NCBI RefSeq assembly: GCF_047345485.1
Contig: NZ_JBLFEN010000003.1
Coordinates: 1-64,000, forward strand
Direction of reading: 5' to 3'
Length of the DNA: 64,000 bases
Source of the DNA: Jejuia sp047345485
Lineage (GTDB): Bacteria > Bacteroidota > Bacteroidia > Flavobacteriales > Flavobacteriaceae
Shown here: piece by piece, positions 7,169 to 15,670 of the stretch
How the letters are laid out: each line of letters begins with the position of its first letter
How positions within the stretch are numbered: the first letter of the stretch is position 1
Translations under genes and position numbers: made by a program
Notes under the pieces: model-generated
The model's database searches: none
Told to the model about the DNA's origin: nothing
What the model saw: the letters and a program-made list of their open reading frames with translations, nothing else

Positions 7169-7726
7169 TTAGTGCCAGTTTATAAAGAAATATTTGATTT
7201 TTGCGTTATCAGGAATATGGGTGGCTTCAATTTGCAAATCCATATCTACTCTTAAATTTGATGGTAATTCTTTTTTATCAATCGTAAAACTAGCGTTTAA
7301 ATTATTAACAGTAACTACAATAGAGTTAATTAAATTATCAATTCTAGAAATTTTATAATTATCTGCAATTTCTTTAAAAGTACTTAGGGTTGTAATGGTT
7401 TTATTGGTTTTAAAACGCTCATCAATAATTTGTACAGTTTCAATTACTGATGTAGAATCTAAGGCCTCAGCTGGTTCTAGTATTAATAGTTGTTTTCCTG
7501 CTTTATCTAAAATTTCGATATTATTTTTATTTCCAATAAACTCATCACCTGCAATACGTTTTACAATAGAATCATTTGGAAATGCCAACTTTAAATCTTT
7601 AACCTGAGTAGAATCTGTTAGTAAGCCAACATGTTGCTTAGATATTTCAAATGGATTTTGCTCTTTTTTACATGCATAGCAAAAACATAATACAAGTAAT
7701 AGTGTATATAAAGATATTTTATTCAT
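7169..7726 (-). CDS. Lipoprotein of unknown function
   Basis: I start at the ATG at 7726 (MNKISLYTLLLVLCFCYACK), which gives a clean SPII signal with lipobox CYAC; a TTG three codons upstream is less likely. The mature part of about 165 residues is mostly beta/alpha soluble protein with segments such as NKNNIEILDKAGKQLLILEP and a C-terminal Asn/Asp-rich strand region. I do not recognise a domain. It is likely anchored in the outer or inner membrane facing the periplasm. It sits between the HerA-like ATPase and YitT on the same strand and may share their transcript. Confidence 0.7.
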   Translation of the reverse strand: MNKISLYTLLLVLCFCYACKKEQNPFEISKQHVGLLTDSTQVKDLKLAFPNDSIVKRIAGDEFIGNKNNIEILDKAGKQLLILEPAEALDSTSVIETVQIIDERFKTNKTITTLSTFKEIADNYKISRIDNLINSIVVTVNNLNASFTIDKKELPSNLRVDMDLQIEATHIPDNAKIKYFFINWH

Positions 7727-7762
7727 AGTAATCAAAATTAAGTTGGGGGTGATTTTTGTAAA

Positions 7763-9307
7763 CTATTTACGCATTACTTTGGTAAGAATACCAAATACGC
7801 TTCTAATAAAAGTAGCACTAGTAAGTACTTTTACAACGGGATTCATACGCGTGCTTTTACGTCGTGTTCTAGTAGTTGTTTTTCTTTTAGATTCGGCCTT
7901 TTTAAGGGCCTCTTTTTCTTCGCGTGCCTTTTCCTTAGCTTCATCAGCTTCGGCTTTTTTAATTTTATCGTTTAGCATTTCGTAGGCACTTTCTCTATCT
8001 ACAGTTTCGTTGTATTTTTTTGCTAGTTTTGATTTTGAAAGTAAAGCAGCTAATTCTGTACTTGTTAATACATCCATTCTGCTCATTGGTGCACGCATCA
8101 TGGTTGCTGCCAATGGGGTAGGGCGTCCTTTTTCATCCAAAGCAGACACTAAAGCTTCGCCAATACCTAATGAAGTTAAAACTTCTGTGGTATCATAATA
8201 TTCAGAATCTGGATAATTTTGTGCTGTTAATTTAATTGCTTTTCTGTCTTTAGCAGTAAATGCTCTTAAGGCATGTTGTACTTTTAAACCTAACTGCCCT
8301 AAAACTTCTTCGGGCACATCAGTTGGGTTTTGGGTTACAAAATATAAACCAACACCTTTACTACGTATAAGCTTAACAATACTTTCAATTTGATTTAAAA
8401 GTGCTTTTGATGCTTCATTAAAAATTAAATGTGCTTCGTCTATAAATAATATAAGTTCTGGTCTACCACTATCTCCTTGTTCTGGGAAGGTAGAATATAT
8501 TTCTGCCAACAAGCTCAACATAAAGGTTGAAAATAATTTAGGCTTATCTTGGATATCGGTAAGCCTTAAAATATTAATATACCCACGGCCATTATCATCA
8601 ACTCTTAATAAATCATCAACCTCAAAAGAAGTTTCGCCAAAAAATAAGTCAGCACCTTGCTGTTCTAATTCAATAATTTTTCGAAGAATTGCTCCCGTAG
8701 AAGCTGTTGAAATACGCCCATAAGACTCTGTAAATTCAGCCTTTCCTTCTTGGGTGGCATATTGTAATATTTTTTTAAAATCTTTTAAATCTAATAACGG
8801 TAGTTTATTATCATCACAATACTTAAAAATTACGGCAACAATACCTGATTGTGTTTCAGTTAAATCTAAAATACGTGATAATAATACAGGTCCAAATTCG
8901 CTTACCGTAGCTCTTAATCTTACACCATCCTGTTCTGATAGTGTTAATACTTCTACAGGAAATTGTGTTGCATTAAAGGGTAATCCTATTTTTTTATGAC
9001 GTTCGTCAATTTTTGGATGCCCAGGGCTTGGTTGTGCCAACCCACTTAAATCTCCTTTAATATCCATAAGTAATACAGGAATACCTTTGTCGCTTAGGTT
9101 TTCAGCAAGTACTTGTAAAGATTTGGTTTTACCTGTACCAGTTGCTCCAGCAATTAAACCATGGCGATTCATGGTTTTTAAGGGAATATTTACGTGCGCT
9201 CCCGTTACGGTTTCACCATCTAACATGGCCGCTCCAAGTGTTATAGAGTCTCCTTTAAATGTATTGCTGTCTATTATGATTTTAGAAAATTCGTCTGTCT
9301 TACTCAT
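7763..9307 (-). CDS. HerA-like (DUF853) ATPase
   Basis: This RecA/FtsK-superfamily ATPase of the DUF853 family, related to the DNA translocase HerA, has P-loop GATGTGKT (56-63 counted from the first possible codon), Walker B LILFIDEAH, and a sensor region YFVTQNPTDVPEEVLGQLG. The C-terminal 80 residues are highly charged (EAKEKAREEKEALKK and many Arg/Thr), followed by a hydrophobic end. The start is the ATG at 9307; the TTG two codons earlier is unlikely. Partner nucleases such as NurA are not in the window. Its cellular role in Bacteroidota is not established; DNA handling is inferred from the family. Confidence 0.88.
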   Translation of the reverse strand: MSKTDEFSKIIIDSNTFKGDSITLGAAMLDGETVTGAHVNIPLKTMNRHGLIAGATGTGKTKSLQVLAENLSDKGIPVLLMDIKGDLSGLAQPSPGHPKIDERHKKIGLPFNATQFPVEVLTLSEQDGVRLRATVSEFGPVLLSRILDLTETQSGIVAVIFKYCDDNKLPLLDLKDFKKILQYATQEGKAEFTESYGRISTASTGAILRKIIELEQQGADLFFGETSFEVDDLLRVDDNGRGYINILRLTDIQDKPKLFSTFMLSLLAEIYSTFPEQGDSGRPELILFIDEAHLIFNEASKALLNQIESIVKLIRSKGVGLYFVTQNPTDVPEEVLGQLGLKVQHALRAFTAKDRKAIKLTAQNYPDSEYYDTTEVLTSLGIGEALVSALDEKGRPTPLAATMMRAPMSRMDVLTSTELAALLSKSKLAKKYNETVDRESAYEMLNDKIKKAEADEAKEKAREEKEALKKAESKRKTTTRTRRKSTRMNPVVKVLTSATFIRSVFGILTKVMRK

Positions 9308-9470
9308 TATCAAAGTTTTGATAAAAATAGTGTAATTTTAGTCAACTTGAAAATGACTGGTATGTACTAAAAGAAACAACTGATACTATTAGTTTGATAT
9401 AGAAGATGTAATATGATAAATAAAAATAGCAGTTTAATTTAACATTATAGAATAGTTGTTTTTGCAAGTA

Positions 9471-10247
9471 TTATCTATGCGCTTCAAAAATAACAACTAT
9501 AGCTTCTGTTAAATCTGTAACATTTATAGTAAATCCATTGGTATTAAAAGCTGTTACTTCTGCTGCTGTAAACCCTAAAAAGTCACCATTTTGATTAGAA
9601 TACCTAATACCTATAGCTCTTAAGTCGGATGCGTATCTTGATATATCATTAATAGAAGTTCCGTTTCCTCCAATATAAATAGCCTGCTGTAAAATACTGC
9701 CTCCATAATTAGTAGCAAAGCCTTGCATAGAACCAAAAGCATTTTGGAATGTGTTCGTATTATTGCCAAAACCATTGTCTCCATCAACATTATAACTTTC
9801 TACATTTGCGTGTGCAGAAAACATTATCGAGGAGGGTTGAAATGGCAACCCAACAATAGTTTGAGAGCCTGTGGCAGAAATTATAAATTTGCCAATATAC
9901 GTTGTAGATTCTAAAAACGAACCACCATCAGATCCAGAAGTAATTATATTATTTGCATCTGAACTTACATTTGGATTGGCGTTTAAAATACGCCACACAG
10001 GTGATAAGGATGTGCCAGAATTAAATTCAAATTGTTGTGTTGTAATATTAAATATTAATAAACTGGTAGCTGGATTACTAATAGCATTTCTCTCCGCTGT
10101 AGTTAATCTAGGCACTAAAACGCCTTTATCTGTAGCTTCAATATCTAATATAGATGACCCATCGGGATTGGTTGTTCCAATTCCTACTTGGGCATTACTT
10201 ATACTGTTAAAAAAAAACAATAACAGTACACAAACTATTTTATTCAT
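9471..10247 (-). CDS. Secreted protein with VGIGTTNP-type N-terminus
   Basis: Signal peptide MNKIVCVLLLFFFNSISNAQ is followed by VGIGTTNPDGSSILDIEATD and KGVLVPRLTTAERNAI, an N-terminal motif common to many Bacteroidota surface or adhesion-like proteins and to phage-tail-fibre-like head regions. The remaining 190 residues are Ser/Asn/Thr/Gly rich and beta-strand-like, with no T9SS sorting domain. An extracellular or periplasmic location is expected; the function is unknown. The gene stands alone between the HerA-like ATPase and queE, separated from the former by about 160 bases in which I see nothing notable. Confidence 0.75.
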   Translation of the reverse strand: MNKIVCVLLLFFFNSISNAQVGIGTTNPDGSSILDIEATDKGVLVPRLTTAERNAISNPATSLLIFNITTQQFEFNSGTSLSPVWRILNANPNVSSDANNIITSGSDGGSFLESTTYIGKFIISATGSQTIVGLPFQPSSIMFSAHANVESYNVDGDNGFGNNTNTFQNAFGSMQGFATNYGGSILQQAIYIGGNGTSINDISRYASDLRAIGIRYSNQNGDFLGFTAAEVTAFNTNGFTINVTDLTEAIVVIFEAHR

Positions 10248-10351
10248 TCGGGAGATTATTCATTAACAATTGTGTTGTAAATTTATAAAATTTCGACCAA
10301 ACACAAAAAACATGATAAAATTCAAAATAGTATTAAATTATTTTGAATTTG

Positions 10352-10359
10352 TACCTTTG
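10352..10359 (+). promoter_or_regulatory. Promoter -7 element of queE
   Basis: TACCTTTG matches TAnnTTTG. It ends only 8 bases before the queE ATG at 10367, so the transcript would have almost no leader. No matching -33 TTG is visible. Confidence 0.5.
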
Positions 10360-10366
10360 CGCGCTT

Positions 10367-10996
10367 ATGAATAAAAAAATACTACAATTAGTAGAAAAAG
10401 GGGTTATGTTACCTTTAATGGAAGAGTTTTATACCATACAAGGAGAAGGCTTTCATAAAGGAACTGCAGCATACTTTGTGCGTATAGGTGGTTGCGATGT
10501 TGGTTGTCATTGGTGTGATGTTAAAGAAAGTTGGAATGCTAATTTACATCCGCCAACTGAAACGGCTAAAATTGTTGAGAATGCTAAAAAGTATAGCGAT
10601 ACTATAGTGGTTACAGGAGGAGAGCCATTAACTTGGGACATGACAGAACTAACAAAGCAACTTAAAGCCGAAAATTTACAAATACACATAGAAACCTCGG
10701 GAGCTTACAAATTAACAGGTACTTGGGATTGGATTTGTTTATCGCCTAAGAAAATGAAATTGCCTACTCAAGAGATATACAATAAAGCAAATGAGTTAAA
10801 AGTTATCATTTATAATAATGATGACTTTCGTTTTGCTGAAGAGCAAGCTGCTAAAGTTAATGATAACTGTATTTTGTATTTGCAACCAGAATGGAGTAAA
10901 AGCGATAAAGTTATTCCTGAAATTGTAGATTATGTAATGAAGCATCCAAAATGGAAAGTTTCACTACAAACCCACAAATATTTAAATATTCCATAA
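10367..10996 (+). CDS. queE: 7-carboxy-7-deazaguanine synthase QueE
   Basis: QueE is a radical SAM enzyme that converts 6-carboxytetrahydropterin to 7-carboxy-7-deazaguanine on the queuosine/7-deazaguanine pathway. The substrate motif EEFYTIQGEGFHKG precedes the [4Fe-4S] cysteines in GGCDVGCHWCDVK (C-x3-C-x2-C), and VVTGGEPLTWD is the SAM-binding GGEP motif. I choose the ATG at 10367 (MNKKILQLVEKG) because an upstream in-frame start at 10343 would place the promoter element inside the gene. That gives 209 residues, normal for the Bacteroidota form. No other que gene is in the window. A bidirectional terminator follows. Confidence 0.94.
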   Translation: MNKKILQLVEKGVMLPLMEEFYTIQGEGFHKGTAAYFVRIGGCDVGCHWCDVKESWNANLHPPTETAKIVENAKKYSDTIVVTGGEPLTWDMTELTKQLKAENLQIHIETSGAYKLTGTWDWICLSPKKMKLPTQEIYNKANELKVIIYNNDDFRFAEEQAAKVNDNCILYLQPEWSKSDKVIPEIVDYVMKHPKWKVSLQTHKYLNIP

Positions 10997-11002
10997 AAAA
11001 AA

Positions 11003-11028
11003 TACCTTGAGATATCAAGGCATTTTTT
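11003..11028. terminator. Bidirectional terminator between queE and the DUF2911 gene
   Basis: A stem CCTTGA/TCAAGG (11005-11020) with loop GATA is followed by a run of T on the plus strand and preceded by a run of A, so it can serve both convergent genes. Confidence 0.8.
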
Positions 11029-11046
11029 GATCAAAAAAAATTTTTA

Positions 11047-11592
11047 TTATTTCGAGAACGGTACAGCTATTCTTGCATTACCCCAACCTAAGTGCATATG
11101 TACACCATTATCCGCTTCACTAAATGCTATCGAAAACGCTTCTAATGCTTCCTCACCTGAAGTTACAGGAACCGATAGGCGAGCCACATCATTCTTTTCA
11201 TCATAAAAGTAAGAACCCCAAACATTTAAGTCTGTACTTATTATAGCAGTCCATTCTGTCTCACCAGGAATAACGTAAAATGTGTAAGTACCAGTTTTTA
11301 TTTTAGTATCTCCCAACATCATGTCTGTGTAAAGCGTTAATTCTGCAGCTTCATTTGCGCCAGTTCTCCACACTTTACCATTAGGCGCTAATTTTGATAA
11401 GGCTCTACCTTTAAGTTGAGGTCTACTGTATACTATTTTTATTAATTTATCTGATACTTTGTAATCTCTAGGAAATGCAGCAGCATCCATAGGACTTTTG
11501 TCCATTTTAGAGAATTTTTGTGCATTCATGTTAGTGCTTAACAATAAGATGAATACAAAAGCAATAGATGAAATAATTGTTGATTTTTTCAT
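11047..11592 (-). CDS. Secreted DUF2911 protein
   Basis: A 181-residue exported protein with signal peptide ending in STNMNAQ (about residue 24). The DUF2911 domain follows, with typical segments KIVYSRPQLKGRAL, VWRTGANEAAELTLYTDM and GTYTFYVIPGETEWTAI. DUF2911 proteins are common in Bacteroidota, are predicted to be beta-rich and periplasmic, and have no assigned activity. The start ATG at 11592 gives a conventional signal sequence. The gene is alone on its strand, with its own terminator shared with queE; the 190-base upstream gap contains AT-rich sequence without a clear promoter match. Confidence 0.87.
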   Translation of the reverse strand: MKKSTIISSIAFVFILLLSTNMNAQKFSKMDKSPMDAAAFPRDYKVSDKLIKIVYSRPQLKGRALSKLAPNGKVWRTGANEAAELTLYTDMMLGDTKIKTGTYTFYVIPGETEWTAIISTDLNVWGSYFYDEKNDVARLSVPVTSGEEALEAFSIAFSEADNGVHMHLGWGNARIAVPFSK

Positions 11593-11789
11593 AATTAATT
11601 TTTAAGATTTTTAATTTCTTCAAATTTAAGGTTGATTTTCCTTAAAGTTTTGATAAAAGTCGTTGTGCAATGTTAAAGTTTACAATAATTTCATGTTATT
11701 TAATTTGATTGATCGATAAATTTATAATATGATGTATAATATTTTAATGTTTTGACTAAAATTTTATCTAAAAAAGGTTAATATTGAAT

Positions 11790-12113
11790 ATGAAAAGAAA
11801 GAAACTATTAAAATTTAGTAGAGACTTTAAACCAGATAAAAAAGTAATACTTAGAGACTATCTGGCTATTGAAAGAACACGACTTGCTAACGAGCGTACA
11901 TTACTCTCTTACATTAGGTCTTCTTTATATTTACTTTTAGGTAGTATTGCTTTTTTTCAACTCAAAGATTTCCCCAATTTTAAATATTTAGCTTTAGCGG
12001 CATTGTTTTTTAGTGCTGTATTTTTTATCATTGGTATATATAGGTTTACCTCATTAAAGAGAAGTTTAAAGAAACTATACTACATGTCTGAAGCTCATAA
12101 AGACGATTTATAG
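11790..12113 (+). CDS. DUF202 (YidH-type) small membrane protein
   Basis: I start at the ATG at 11790, preceded by AAAAAGG about 14 bases upstream; the TTG at 11784 is an unlikely start. The protein of about 107 residues has the DUF202 signature YLAIERTRLANERTLLSYIR followed by two membrane helices (SLYLLLGSIAFFQL and YLALAALFFSAVFFIIGIYR). DUF202 proteins are inner-membrane proteins of unknown role. It is a single gene flanked by intergenic regions on both sides. Confidence 0.87.
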   Translation: MKRKKLLKFSRDFKPDKKVILRDYLAIERTRLANERTLLSYIRSSLYLLLGSIAFFQLKDFPNFKYLALAALFFSAVFFIIGIYRFTSLKRSLKKLYYMSEAHKDDL

Positions 12114-12166
12114 ACTTAGTTAAGTTTTGTGTTTTACTAATTATAGTTTAGCGTTTATACTACTAT

Positions 12167-12349
12167 AACCTGTTGTGCATTTTGAAAAAATTCTGTCTAT
12201 TCGAGTGAATTTCACGATTGAAATGAGTGAAATTTGTGTCGAGAATAAGAATTTTTAATATGAATTGGTTTTCGATACGATTTTTTATCAAAAAAATCAC
12301 TCGAACAGATATTATACTGTTTATTTCAACTCAAAATGCATAACGGGTT
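12167..12349. repeat. MITE-like intergenic palindrome of about 183 bp
   Basis: The ends 12167-12185 (AACCTGTTGTGCATTTTGA) and 12331-12349 (TCAAAATGCATAACGGGTT) are inverted copies with two mismatches. A nested pair lies inside: TCTGT plus TCGAGTGA at 12192-12208 faces TCACTCGAACAGA at 12297-12309. The interior holds repeated GAGTGAA and TCGAGAA/TCGATAC words. No transposase is present. The style is that of a non-autonomous repeat. Family size within the genome cannot be judged here. Confidence 0.7.
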
Positions 12350-12432
12350 ACTATGCTTTATTTGCATATTTTGTTATTAAAAGTGAATTGAAACTATAAT
12401 AAAGCTATAAAACTTAATCTTAAATCATTTCC

Positions 12433-12440
12433 TATATTTG
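12433..12440 (+). promoter_or_regulatory. Promoter -7 element of the cyclophilin-FKBP gene
   Basis: TATATTTG matches TAnnTTTG, 22 bases before the ATG at 12463. A -33 TTG at standard spacing is not seen. Confidence 0.5.
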
Positions 12441-12462
12441 CACTTCAATTAAAATCAATACA

Positions 12463-13395
12463 ATGCAAGACGGATTATACGCAAAATTCAACACACCAAA
12501 AGGTGAAATATTAGTTGCTTTAGAATATAAAAAAACACCAGGTACAGTAGGTAACTTTGTGGCTTTAGCCGAGGGGAATTTAGAAAACTCAGTAAAACCA
12601 CAAGGCACACCTTATTATGATGGTTTAAAGTTTCATAGAGTTATTCCAGATTTTATGATACAAGGTGGTTGCCCTCAAGGTTCTGGAGGCGGTAACCCAG
12701 GGTATCAGTTTGATGATGAGTTTCATCCAGATTTAAAACATGATGCTCCAGGAGTATTATCTATGGCAAATGCAGGACCAGGTACAAATGGTAGTCAGTT
12801 TTTTATCACGCATACAGAGACTGCTTGGTTAGATGGTAAACATACTGTTTTTGGAAAAGTTGTAGAAGGGCAAGATGTAGTTGATGCCATTGCACAAGGT
12901 GATAATATTAAAAGCTTAGAAATTGTACGCGTAGGTGCAGATGCTGAAGCATTTACTGCTGTTGAAGCGTTTAGAACTTTTGAAGGCTCTAGAGAAAAAA
13001 GATTGGCCGAGGAAAAAGCAAAACAAGAAGCGGCACTTGACGAAGTGGCTACTGGTTTTGAAAAAACAGATAGTGGTTTACGTTACCAAATCATCCAAAA
13101 AGGAGATGGTGTAAAAGCTGAAAAAGGTAAAACAGTTTCTGTACATTATAAAGGGCAGCTTATAGACGGTACAGTTTTCGATTCTTCATACAAAAGAAAC
13201 GAACCAATTGATTTTCCTTTAGGTGTTGGTCAGGTTATTCCAGGTTGGGATGAAGGTATTAGTTTATTAAATGTGGGTGATAAAGCACGCTTAGTAATCC
13301 CTAGTCACTTAGGCTATGGTAGTCGTGGTGCTGGAGGCGTTATCCCACCAGATGCTAATTTAATTTTTGATGTAGAATTGGTAGGTGTAAAATAA
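12463..13395 (+). CDS. Bifunctional peptidyl-prolyl isomerase, cyclophilin-FKBP fusion
   Basis: Two isomerase domains are fused in one 310-residue protein. The cyclophilin domain (about 1-160) has FHRVIPDFMIQGG, MANAGPGTNGSQFFIT and WLDGKHTVFGKV, including the catalytic Arg in HRVI and the Q-F-F-I core. A charged linker (about 165-198, rich in Glu/Lys) leads to an FKBP domain (about 203-310) with VSVHYKGQLIDGTVFDSS, GQVIPGWDEGI and HLGYGSRGAGGVIPPDANLI. There is no signal peptide, so a cytoplasmic folding role is expected. A second, lipoprotein version of the same architecture is encoded at 36740-37867. A strong terminator follows. Confidence 0.94.
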   Translation: MQDGLYAKFNTPKGEILVALEYKKTPGTVGNFVALAEGNLENSVKPQGTPYYDGLKFHRVIPDFMIQGGCPQGSGGGNPGYQFDDEFHPDLKHDAPGVLSMANAGPGTNGSQFFITHTETAWLDGKHTVFGKVVEGQDVVDAIAQGDNIKSLEIVRVGADAEAFTAVEAFRTFEGSREKRLAEEKAKQEAALDEVATGFEKTDSGLRYQIIQKGDGVKAEKGKTVSVHYKGQLIDGTVFDSSYKRNEPIDFPLGVGQVIPGWDEGISLLNVGDKARLVIPSHLGYGSRGAGGVIPPDANLIFDVELVGVK

Positions 13396-13424
13396 CAAGC
13401 CAAAACAATCTTACTTGATATAAT

Positions 13425-13455
13425 AAAAAAGCATCTTATTTTAAGATGCTTTTTT
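13425..13455 (+). terminator. Intrinsic terminator after the cyclophilin-FKBP gene
   Basis: An eight-base perfect stem, GCATCTTA/TAAGATGC (13431-13449) with a TTT loop, is flanked by A6 on the left and T6 on the right. Confidence 0.9.
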
Positions 13456-13564
13456 ATTGTATATATTTTGGTATTCTCCTAAGGTTAATAGTTTAGTTAG
13501 CTAGTATTGTAGATATAATTTTGTATATTACATTGAGTTCCCCTAAATTAACTATAGACCAACA

Positions 13565-13987
13565 ATGATTAGTGTAAAAGATTCAAATATATATAAAGAT
13601 GTAATAAAAGAATTAAATTACAATTTTGCCGACGTTTTTGTTTTTGAGAATTTTGTAATTTCTGAGATTAAAGAAGGCATTGTTTTTAATTGGGAAGACC
13701 ATGCAAAATTAATAATAAAAGATGTAATAGCTGTTTTAGATACAGATGGTAGCGATTTAACCTATGTTTCAAATCGTATACATTCTTACTCAGTAATGCC
13801 GCAAGATTGGGTTAAGTTTTTTAAGAATGAATATAGCTTAAAAGGATATTGTGTTATTTCTGATAAGAAAACTTCAATGTTAAGTTTCATGGTTGAAAGT
13901 TTGTTTTTTAACAACAGAATGAAACGTTTTACAAACATATATGAAGCCGTCAATTATCTGCAAAAAGGTGTGAATGAAGTTGCTTAA
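13565..13987 (+). CDS. Conserved-looking soluble protein of unknown function
   Basis: I do not recognise this 140-residue protein. It has no signal peptide or membrane segment. A mixed alpha/beta pattern is visible, with hydrophobic strands such as GIVFNWEDHAKLIIKDVIAV, an acidic turn LDTDGSDLTYVSNRIHS and a C-terminal helix (YEAVNYLQKGVNEVA). The layout recalls a STAS/SpoIIAA-like fold, in which a short hydrophobic strand is followed by an acidic loop, but this is a guess. A -7-like element TAATTTTG at 13516-13523 lies 41 bases upstream of the ATG. The next gene follows after 45 bases and begins with TTG. Confidence 0.65.
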   Translation: MISVKDSNIYKDVIKELNYNFADVFVFENFVISEIKEGIVFNWEDHAKLIIKDVIAVLDTDGSDLTYVSNRIHSYSVMPQDWVKFFKNEYSLKGYCVISDKKTSMLSFMVESLFFNNRMKRFTNIYEAVNYLQKGVNEVA

Positions 13988-14032
13988 ATTGAGTGTTATT
14001 TCGTAATTTTACTTTTATATAAAGGTATAAGT

Positions 14033-14578
14033 TTGAATATAAAAGCACTAGAAAAGTTAAAATACCCTATTGGGCAATTTGTATGTCCAAATCCCATAAC
14101 AGACGCTCAAATCTCAGAGTGGATTAGAATATTAGAAGAATTCCCTATTAAATTTGAAGCTTTAGTAAAACACTTAACTAAGTCTCAGTTAGATACGCCA
14201 TACAGGCCAGAGGGTTGGACGATACGGCAAACAGTACATCACGTTTCTGATAGTCACCATCATAGTTACACACGTTTTAAATGGGCATTAACTGAAAATA
14301 AACCTTTAATTAAAGCATACAACGAAGCAGAATGGGCAGAACTTTTTGATAGTAAAACAGCACCAATACAAATGTCTATAGAGCATTTAAAAGCCATTCA
14401 TTATAAATTGGTGTATGTATTAAAAGGGCTCTCAAATGACGATTTAAGAAAAAGTTTTATACATCCAGAAACTAATACTGAAGTTTTTTTAGACTATAAT
14501 ATCGGTAATTATGCATGGCATAGTAATCACCATTATGCACACATAAAAAACGTATTAAAAACTAAAGGTTGGTTGTAG
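14033..14578 (+). CDS. YfiT/DinB-superfamily metal-dependent protein
   Basis: The protein resembles YfiT-type DinB-fold enzymes, which bind a divalent metal through three His and include bacillithiol S-transferases. The opening LEKLKYPIGQF is typical of YfiT. Likely ligands are His69/His70 in TVHHVSDSHHH and a His in WHSNHHYAHI near residue 160. The start is TTG at 14033, preceded by AAAGG at 14021-14025; no in-frame ATG is available near the domain boundary. The GNAT gene begins one base after its stop, so the pair is translationally coupled. Whether this organism makes bacillithiol is not shown here. Confidence 0.83.
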   Translation: MNIKALEKLKYPIGQFVCPNPITDAQISEWIRILEEFPIKFEALVKHLTKSQLDTPYRPEGWTIRQTVHHVSDSHHHSYTRFKWALTENKPLIKAYNEAEWAELFDSKTAPIQMSIEHLKAIHYKLVYVLKGLSNDDLRKSFIHPETNTEVFLDYNIGNYAWHSNHHYAHIKNVLKTKGWL

Positions 14579-14579
14579 C

Positions 14580-15065
14580 ATGTTGAGACACTTTACTAAG
14601 GATGATACAGCTGCTTTATTGGATATTTATAACTATTATGTTACAAATACCGTTGCTACTTTTGATATTAAGCCTTTAACATACCAGACATTTAGCAAAA
14701 AGTTAAATGATATAAACTCAGAGTATCCCTTTTTAGTTTTTGAAGAAGATAAACAAATTTTAGGTTTTGCATACGCCAGTAAATTTCGTCCAAAACCTGC
14801 TTATAAATTTACAGTAGAAGCAACTGTTTATGTAAAGCATACAGCTCATGGAAAGCATATTGGGTCACAATTATACAAAGCGTTAATACATGAGTTAAAT
14901 CAAACAGATACACACACAATACTAGGTGTATTAACCATACCAAATGAAGCAAGCATTAAACTTCACCAAAAATTTGGATTTGAAGAAGTAGCACATTTAA
15001 AAGAGTTGGGTTTTAAATTTGACGCATGGCATGATGTGGCCATCTATCAACTAAGGCTAACTTAA
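14580..15065 (+). CDS. GNAT-family N-acetyltransferase (phosphinothricin/methionine-sulfoximine type)
   Basis: At 161 residues this is a single GNAT domain. The order of motifs is close to PAT/MnaT enzymes: IYNYYVTNTVATFD (about 17-30) is the characteristic N-terminal segment, VEATVYVKHTAHGKHIGSQL is acetyl-CoA motif A, and ASIKLHQKFGFEEVAHLKEL is motif B. Relatives acetylate amino-acid analogues such as methionine sulfoximine or L-phosphinothricin; the natural substrate here is unknown. It directly follows the YfiT-like gene. Its TAA stop overlaps the stop of the convergent thioredoxin-like gene (shared ttaa at 15062-15065), leaving no room for a separate terminator. Confidence 0.87.
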   Translation: MLRHFTKDDTAALLDIYNYYVTNTVATFDIKPLTYQTFSKKLNDINSEYPFLVFEEDKQILGFAYASKFRPKPAYKFTVEATVYVKHTAHGKHIGSQLYKALIHELNQTDTHTILGVLTIPNEASIKLHQKFGFEEVAHLKELGFKFDAWHDVAIYQLRLT

Positions 15066-15619
15066 ACCATCCATTTTATATTACAACCAATACTTGGATT
15101 TTGAGGTTTTGTGTTTTCCGTATTTTCAACTAAACAATCCAACGCATGTCTTAAATCTTCACCTGTTACTGGTATGCCGTTTCCAGGTCTAGAATTATCT
15201 AATTGCCCTCTGTAAGTTAATTTTAATTCTGAATTAAATAGATAAAAATCTGGCGTGCAAGCCGCATCATAAGCTTTGGCTACATTTTGTGTTTCATCAT
15301 ATAAATATGGAAAGGGATAACCTTCAGTTTCGGCATGAAGCTTCATTTTTTCAGGACTATCTTGCGGATAGTTTTCGGCATCATTACTGGAAATAGCGAT
15401 ACATGAAATGCCTTTAGATTGATAAGCTTTAGAGATGGCAACTAGTTGAGAATTAACATGAATTACAAAAGGACAGTGGTTACAAATAAACATAATTACA
15501 GTACCATTTTCTCCTTTTACATCTTCTAATCGCAAACTAGTATCAGATACAGTATCTAAAAGTGAAAAATCTGGTGCTGTTGTTCCTAACGGAAGCATAT
15601 TTGATGGTGTTCTTGCCAT
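15062..15619 (-). CDS. Thioredoxin-like (AhpC/TSA fold) protein
   Basis: A 185-residue thioredoxin-fold protein without signal peptide. GTTAPDFSLLDTVSD opens the redoxin fold, and MFICNHCPFVIHVN carries a CxxC pair (Cys-Asn-His-Cys) in the place of the peroxidatic or redox site. The cis-Pro region is CTPDFYLFN, followed by TYRGQLDNSRPGNG. This pattern is typical of the widespread thioredoxin-family proteins annotated as alkyl hydroperoxide reductase/thiol-specific antioxidant. Disulfide exchange or peroxide reduction is inferred. It is tail-to-tail with the acetyltransferase and divergent from the CsaA-like gene, 51 bases away. Confidence 0.85.
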   Translation of the reverse strand: MARTPSNMLPLGTTAPDFSLLDTVSDTSLRLEDVKGENGTVIMFICNHCPFVIHVNSQLVAISKAYQSKGISCIAISSNDAENYPQDSPEKMKLHAETEGYPFPYLYDETQNVAKAYDAACTPDFYLFNSELKLTYRGQLDNSRPGNGIPVTGEDLRHALDCLVENTENTKPQNPSIGCNIKWMV

Positions 15620-15670
15620 AAGAGTTAAGATGTTTTTTTCAAATTTCGGAATAATTTATATCTTTAAAAA

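Larger units (their letters stand above)
12114..12462. other. Intergenic region holding a palindromic element and the PPIase promoter
   Basis: This 349-base gap has no credible ORF. It contains the inverted-repeat element at 12167-12349 and, at 12433-12440, TATATTTG, a match to the -7 promoter element 23 bases before the next start codon. Confidence 0.7.
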
